Origin: Toxotes chatareus
Taxonomy: Eukaryota; Chordata; Actinopteri; Toxotidae
DNA: 64,000 nucleotides
Direction: 5' to 3'
Assembly: GCA_016801885.1 (NCBI GenBank)
Contig: CM028900.1
Location: 7,099,501 to 7,163,500, forward strand
Below are positions 61,801-64,000 of this stretch, piece after piece (within the stretch, counting starts at the first letter, position 1; each line of letters begins with the position of its first letter). A model generated the notes under the pieces. That model saw only the letters and a program-made list of their open reading frames with translations, made no database searches and was not told the origin of the DNA. The position numbers and the translations under genes were made by a program.

Positions 61801-63610
61801 AACAGCACACGTCACTGAGACCATAATGGCTCTTAACATTCTCCATTTCCATTTTCCATTCAATTAGTAAAATGACCATTTTACTCATACTAGACACTGC
61901 ATTATGATTATACAGGATGTCCATTTAAAGAAATGCGATTTCATCAGGCAGTAAAAAAGGAACATATTTCGATATCACTGATAAAGGTGTCATTTGCCAT
62001 CAAATTAAGTGCTGAACATAAAAAGCCTGCTGTGCTGTAAAGACAGGCACTAATGCATTAGATGTTTAGAAACACATGCATAAAATTAGTCTGAGTTCAT
62101 CCTCTGTCAGGGACCGCAGCAGAGACACAAGAGAGAGGCTTTTAGTGTAAATACAGAGAGTAAAAATAAACCAACCTGACAGCAGGATGAGATATCTTTG
62201 AAGTTCTTCTCCAGCACCACCGTTTTACTGTCTGGACTTATGAGGTTTACCTCAAAACGCCCCACCTGTGAAACACAAAAGTATATTTTGATCAGACAGA
62301 TTCATGCAAGAACACAAACAAACACATAGAAAAAAGTACTCACACAAAGCAATAGCATCGTCATACTGTTTGTAGATCATGGATATAACTTAGAGGCAAA
62401 GAGGATATCAGTGTCAAGTATCTCATGACAAGGACTGTGACTATTCTGAGACCTGTTCAATGACAGACATAAACACACTCACACACACTCAAAATCAAGG
62501 TCAACAAGTCTGCACCAACGATTTTTCCCATAATTGACTGATATGTAGAGTATCATATTGAGCGTTGTGCTCTAGTTTTTAAAATTAGCCTCATGAGGAA
62601 AGGAGCTTGGTGTGTGAGGAATGGCAGCTGGCTCACTCTGCAGCCTGCGTGCTTTTCATAAAGCAGCGGCCTTATGTTTTCACAGGAGGAGCACTGCAGT
62701 CGCAAATTCTACTCAAGAATTACTGCCTCTTTAAATGAAGCAGTAACACAGGGCCGAGCTACTCTGTACATTATAACTGCCAGCCACGCGCACATAAAAA
62801 TGATTTGCAGTAACAAGAAGCTTGGAGGTTGAACCAAATGCAGGGCGGGTTTCTGCGACAAACAGCGCTGAGGCAAGCAAGCATTTGGTTTTCTGGTGTG
62901 ACAGATAGGATCAAGTTCTTCATAACAAATTACAGCTTGGCAGGAGTGGAAAAAAAAAAACCATCCATCTCAATGACAAAGGACTACATTTAGAGTTCTC
63001 TCTATAAGCCTTACTTACACTACAATTTTGGAGTCAATCCAAAGAGAATAAAACATTTGTATGACTCAATTCAACTATAAATATGTATGTTGTCCATCTG
63101 TACCACAATCAAACACCGTACTCATTCCTTTTAGTTCACTGCAAAAGACTGTAATTCAAATATAATAGATCCCTTGGTCAAAGCCAGGCATTTGAGAGAA
63201 TACTAAGCCACAGGTTTTAGTGAGAGAACCTTGCTGTGATGACAAATCTTCTCAGGGTCAACAGACTGAGAGTCTACAGTCACCTAGGCTCAGAGATAAG
63301 ATACCTCTGAGCCGCCATGCACATTCGGAAAGCAAGACATCAGCAAAAGTACACCTGTCTGTTTTTCCAAGTTTCCTGTACCTGGAAGAGCATGGTGCGG
63401 TTCTTGTCTGCATCAGACGGTTGAACGTGATTTGGTGCGCTAGCATGTCTGCGCCGTGTGGGACCCACGATGACACCTTCCCCTGGCTTCCTCTGCAGAC
63501 TCCCCGCCAGGCTGCTGCAGCGCGTACGAAACTCCTGAGGCTCCTCAAATCCAGAGTCCTCCAGGATGCACTCCGGGAAAGCACCTCGCAGGCTGCTTTG
63601 ACTGGTGCTA
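46600..63610 (-). CDS. tbc1d4: tbc1d4 (AS160) RabGAP, 20 exons, 5' part outside window
   Basis: This is the gene for TBC1 domain family member 4 (AS160), the Akt-regulated Rab GTPase-activating protein that holds GLUT4 vesicles inside muscle and fat cells until insulin signals. Twenty minus-strand exons join with consistent phase into 994 codons plus a TGA stop. Seen in order, numbered from the first residue in the window: linker with RRRHAS (Ser57, like human Ser341); second PTB domain (about 72-235); RGRLGS (Ser304, like Ser588); RRRAHTF (Thr347, like Thr642); TPRRVSW (Ser466, like Ser751); a calmodulin-binding-like segment (about 540-570); the TBC domain (about 615-840) with arginine finger Arg669 and glutamine finger Gln706 in YCQG; then a coiled-coil tail. 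The phosphosites and tail fit TBC1D4 better than its paralogue TBC1D1. The N-terminus and first PTB domain lie beyond 64000. The human numbering is from memory of the family. Confidence 0.95.
46831..47620. other. tbc1d4: tbc1d4 last intron (0.8 kb)
   Basis: Intron between the last two coding exons. Nothing further recognised. Confidence 0.7.
47621..47797 (-). CDS. tbc1d4: tbc1d4 exon: post-TBC helix and start of coiled coil
   Basis: This 59-codon, phase-0 exon encodes VMEMDISKQLHAYEVEYHVL, then LDKLEKTNVQLKKQNMDLLE. That is the conserved segment after the TBC domain leading into a leucine-rich coiled coil. Acceptor TTTGTTTGCCAG, donor CAG|GTAAGG. Confidence 0.96.
48305..48474 (-). CDS. tbc1d4: tbc1d4 exon: TBC domain end
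   Basis: This exon completes Asp from a split codon, then encodes FVFVQGTEVIFKVALCLLSS and on to MEQTIAK. The acceptor follows a run of about 15 T residues (minus strand). A second AG (TTTGTCCAG) lies 18 bases inside, but using it would break the frame with the preceding exon. Confidence 0.95.
48658..48817 (-). CDS. tbc1d4: tbc1d4 exon: TBC domain part 4
   Basis: This exon encodes VQMYQLSRLLHDYHRELYNH, then SLYAAPWFLTLFASQFPLGF and VSRIF, the most conserved part of the RabGAP fold. It starts in phase 0 and ends in phase 1 at TTTG|GTATAT. Confidence 0.97.
48818..50113. other. tbc1d4: tbc1d4 intron within TBC domain (1.3 kb)
   Basis: Intron separating two TBC-domain exons. No extra exon or element seen. 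Confidence 0.65.
50114..50257 (-). CDS. tbc1d4: tbc1d4 exon: TBC domain part 3, glutamine finger
   Basis: This 48-codon, phase-0 exon encodes VGYCQGISFVAGVLLLHM, then EEQAFDMLKFLMYDLG and RQYRPDMVSLQ. The Q of YCQG is the glutamine finger that, with the arginine finger, makes the dual-finger RabGAP active site. Acceptor GCCACACAG, donor CAG|GTCAGT. Confidence 0.97.
50375..50475 (-). CDS. tbc1d4: tbc1d4 exon: TBC domain part 2, arginine finger
   Basis: This exon encodes (G)RTFPTHQYFSAQLGAGQLS and LYNLLKAYSLLDTE. The first arginine, in the IxxDxxR motif split across the intron, is the catalytic arginine finger. FPTHPYF of mammals reads FPTHQYF here. Acceptor CCTCCTCAG, donor GAG|GTATGT. Confidence 0.96.
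50640..50798 (-). CDS. tbc1d4: tbc1d4 exon: TBC domain part 1
   Basis: This exon opens the TBC domain with GVPKSRRGEVW and ends in LLKQLTAQQHAILVDL plus one base. The middle (HQHRLRHRLPQRQHAPDTPY) differs somewhat from the mammalian sequence. It is phase 1 at both ends; donor CTAG|GTGTGC. Confidence 0.95.
50956..51117 (-). CDS. tbc1d4: tbc1d4 exon: TBC-domain N-terminal extension
   Basis: This exon encodes ASRDELHIRKMKLNYQEVGQ, then a divergent stretch to EEMYRALCQG, matching the conserved helices just before the RabGAP fold. It is phase 1 at both ends; acceptor GTTGCAG, donor CAAG|GTCAAA. Confidence 0.95.
51118..52689. other. tbc1d4: tbc1d4 intron (1.6 kb) with (AAAT)n microsatellite
   Basis: Intron before the TBC domain. 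It holds a short (AAAT)n repeat at about 51750-51777 and otherwise nothing I can assign. Confidence 0.65.
52690..52902 (-). CDS. tbc1d4: tbc1d4 exon: pre-TBC, calmodulin-binding-like helix
   Basis: This exon encodes ELLPLSPRTLD, a variable acidic linker, then LWKTAIHQQILLLRMEKENQ. The last part is the conserved basic and hydrophobic helix before the TBC domain, reported to bind calmodulin in the mammalian protein. It is phase 1 at both ends; acceptor TGTTTTAG, donor G|GTAAGT. Confidence 0.95.
53419..53576 (-). CDS. tbc1d4: tbc1d4 exon with TPRRVSWRQKIF (Ser751-type site)
   Basis: This exon encodes NGEGRKRTLSGCS, then TPRRVSWRQKIFLRVASPMN, equivalent to the human Ser751 region. It begins in phase 2 (TTTCTGGTAG acceptor) and ends in phase 1. 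The donor CAG|GTCTGG is weak at positions +3 to +6, but it is the only GT there that fits both frames. Confidence 0.9.
53577..56160. other. tbc1d4: tbc1d4 intron (2.6 kb)
   Basis: Intron downstream of the cassette exon, AT-rich with several poly-A runs. A 13-base G run occurs at 55902-55914 on the plus strand. No further coding exon fits the frames of the neighbours. Confidence 0.65.
56161..56313 (-). CDS. tbc1d4: tbc1d4 153-nt symmetric exon, likely alternative (muscle-type) cassette
   Basis: The encoded segment contains SSFSLPSSFSAPTFLKSFYQ and a Ser/Gly-rich end, which resembles the human SLHTSFSAPSF...FLKSFYQ region. In mammals that region is encoded by the alternatively spliced exons 11-12 of the long isoform. 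The exon is phase 2 at both ends, so skipping it keeps the frame. The acceptor is CTCGCCCAG and the donor AGAG|GTGAGA. Whether it is actually skipped in this fish is inference. Confidence 0.88.
56700..56818 (+). mobile_element. 3' end of a retroposon with (ATTCT)n tail
   Basis: The sequence runs ...CTCATTGTACATG...ATGACAATAAAAGGC and then four to five ATTCT units at 56795-56818. This is the typical 3' end of teleost non-LTR retrotransposons or their SINEs: a conserved ACAATAAA stretch followed by a short tail repeat. It is strongly 5'-truncated and sits in a tbc1d4 intron on the strand opposite the gene. The family is not identified. Confidence 0.55.
56905..57122 (-). CDS. tbc1d4: tbc1d4 exon carrying the Thr642-type 14-3-3 site
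   Basis: This exon encodes an acidic, proline-rich stretch, then QFRRRAHTFSHPP, which is identical around human Thr642, the main Akt and 14-3-3 regulatory site, and ends LLQS. It starts in phase 0 and ends in phase 2 (AG|GTAACT). The acceptor is tandem (CAGCAG), so the exon may start at 57122 or 57119, with or without the first glutamine. Confidence 0.94.
57123..59388. other. tbc1d4: tbc1d4 intron (2.3 kb)
   Basis: Intron between the Ser588-type and Thr642-type exons. Mammals have a short SNSLASEK-like stretch at this junction; I found no exon for it here. A GATTCAGATTCAG motif near 57398-57410 resembles the tail repeats of teleost retroposons but is too short to assign. Confidence 0.65.
59389..59448 (-). 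CDS. tbc1d4: tbc1d4 small exon carrying the Ser588-type Akt site
   Basis: This 60-nt exon is phase 0 at both ends and encodes GASRMRGRLGSMGSIGSFER. RGRLGS is the Akt motif equivalent to human Ser588. An imperfect 9-base tandem repeat (GGAAGCATG, GGAAGCATC) lengthens the loop after it by about three residues relative to the mammalian RGRLGSVDSFER. Acceptor CTCACCAG, donor AGA|GTAAGC. Confidence 0.92.
60022..60141 (-). CDS. tbc1d4: tbc1d4 exon: RFKLDIFKNK linker
   Basis: This 40-codon, phase-0 exon starts with an Ala/Ser-rich stretch that I do not recognise from other species. It continues with SSRFKLDIFKNKRTSLTSSL and ENIFAR, the conserved stretch before the Ser588-type site. The donor is AGG|GTGGGT. 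Confidence 0.93.
60869..60979 (-). CDS. tbc1d4: tbc1d4 exon: SDQEENEL helical segment
   Basis: This 37-codon, phase-0 exon encodes RLKPGSDQEENELAILHLRH and KSHLHIGEAPQ, which closely matches the TBC1D4/TBC1D1 family segment after the second PTB domain. The acceptor is ATGTCTGCAG and the donor CAG|GTAAAC. Confidence 0.96.
61161..61252 (-). CDS. tbc1d4: tbc1d4 exon: post-PTB2 helical region
   Basis: This exon finishes the split glycine codon and encodes LYPPRAKLAIQKYLSQLTDN and EIFERVQ. Acceptor TGATTCTAG and donor CAG|GTGAGG fit the frame of both neighbours. Confidence 0.96.
61385..61517 (-). CDS. tbc1d4: tbc1d4 exon: PTB2 C-terminal helix
   Basis: This exon encodes VDEVMLTLKQAF, then CEACPMHDLHKLCERIE, which is the end of the PTB domain and the following conserved cysteine-rich helix. 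It begins in phase 0 and ends one base into a glycine codon, at donor GAAG|GTAAGC. Confidence 0.96.
61642..61746 (-). CDS. tbc1d4: tbc1d4 exon: PTB2 core
   Basis: This 35-codon, phase-0 exon encodes GIKQTDHFGFICRD and YVCYVFQCASESL, the core of the second PTB fold. The acceptor is CTGACACAG and the donor CTG|GTGAGT. Confidence 0.96.
62176..62265 (-). CDS. tbc1d4: tbc1d4 exon: start of second PTB domain
   Basis: This 30-codon exon is phase 0 at both ends. It encodes VGRFEVNLISPDSKTVVLEK and on to DISSCCQ, the first strands of the second phosphotyrosine-binding domain. The acceptor is TTTCACAG and the donor CAG|GTTGGT. Confidence 0.95.
62266..63381. other. tbc1d4: tbc1d4 intron (1.1 kb)
   Basis: Intronic sequence between PTB2 and linker exons. 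I see no additional exon, RNA gene or mobile element here; there is only a poly-A run near 62950. Confidence 0.7.
63382..63610 (-). CDS. tbc1d4: tbc1d4 exon: inter-PTB linker, first exon in window
   Basis: This exon encodes 76 residues including ILEDSGF, RTRCSS and RRRHASAPNHVQPSD, matching the TBC1D4 linker with Akt sites like human Ser318 and Ser341. It ends in NRTMLFQ at a GT donor (phase 0). The upstream limit is the least certain of all: I used the acceptor CCTTTCCAG, giving a phase-2 start. The open frame continues a little further upstream, and a weaker AG lies 10 bases away. Confidence 0.85.
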
Positions 63611-64000
63611 CTGGAAAGGCCTTTAGAATAGTGAATCAGACACAGATACACTTTAGTGTTTATTTAATGTTGCTGGCACACATTTATTTATTTATTTACA
63701 ACATGGGTTTTTGCTTTTAAACTTTGAGGCTTTATTCTTATTCATATACAGGGCCACCCTACTCCACTTTGACCATATTATCAAATGAGCATTCTTCCAT
63801 ATCATAATTAGCCAGCAACACATGATTAGCCTTCTTTCATCCACCTGAAAGCACTTTGAGTGGTAAATCTGCTGCTGTAATAAAAGATGGAAACCTTCCC
63901 AGGGGCAGCAACAGTAAATGAGGAGTGTGAAGCTTTAAGAGCGAGCAACTGTGTGTTGTAATAATCTGACTAAGGCTACTTGCTGATCCAGCTTTGTTAT
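63611..64000. other. tbc1d4: tbc1d4 intron, truncated by window edge
   Basis: No exon is visible on the minus strand between the first exon and the window edge. The stretch has a short (ATTT)n run near 63683-63697. The exons for the N-terminus and first PTB domain must lie beyond 64000. Confidence 0.7.

Noticed and set aside
46600..63610. TBC1D1 as the identity of the minus-strand gene
   Set aside because: The PTB2 and TBC parts resemble both paralogues. The RRRHASAPNHVQPSD, RRRAHTFSHPP and FLKSFYQ segments and the C-terminal tail fit TBC1D4, not TBC1D1.
63220..63720. 166-aa plus-strand open frame over the first visible tbc1d4 exon
   Set aside because: Antisense shadow of the coding exon; its length comes from constraint on the other strand.

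Overview
The window looks like nuclear DNA of a ray-finned (teleost) fish. The one recognisable gene has vertebrate exon-intron structure with GT-AG introns. The non-coding DNA is full of (AC)n/(AG)n/(AAAT)n microsatellites, and it carries decayed interspersed repeats of kinds common in teleosts. No bacterial, phage, CRISPR or operon-like structure is present.

Region 44.0-63.6 kb holds most of tbc1d4 (AS160), a Rab GTPase-activating protein of insulin-regulated GLUT4 traffic, on the minus strand. I traced 20 exons, from 63610 down to the stop codon at 46600. All splice phases agree and together they give 994 residues. The order is phosphosite linker, second PTB domain, a linker with the conserved Akt sites, calmodulin-binding segment, TBC RabGAP domain and C-terminal coiled coil. 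The 5' exon(s) with the N-terminus and first PTB domain lie beyond the right edge. The 3' UTR probably runs to a poly(A) site near 44.01 kb. Intron-exon phase shows a 153-nt symmetric exon that matches the alternatively spliced mammalian muscle region, and a tandem NAGNAG acceptor.

Region 1-44.0 kb has no protein-coding exon that I can support. From mammalian gene order (KLF12 next to the 3' end of TBC1D4, same strand) I infer that this is the klf12-tbc1d4 interval. The best functional signal is at 18.42-18.70 kb: a minus-strand TATA box, a CpG-rich segment and a consensus splice donor, which together look like a non-coding first exon, possibly of klf12. Other signals are three consensus RFX X-boxes with three near-matches, one CTCF-like site and a perfect 11-bp-arm palindrome. 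Mobile-element remnants include two hAT-type non-autonomous copies (one with an intact 8-bp target duplication), an LTR-like element, two opposed copies of a teleost repeat and a retroposon 3' tail.

I looked for an undescribed system and did not find one. The most useful leads are regulatory and splicing features. Exon calls come from reading frames, splice phase and recognition of the family; conservation claims were not tested by alignment.
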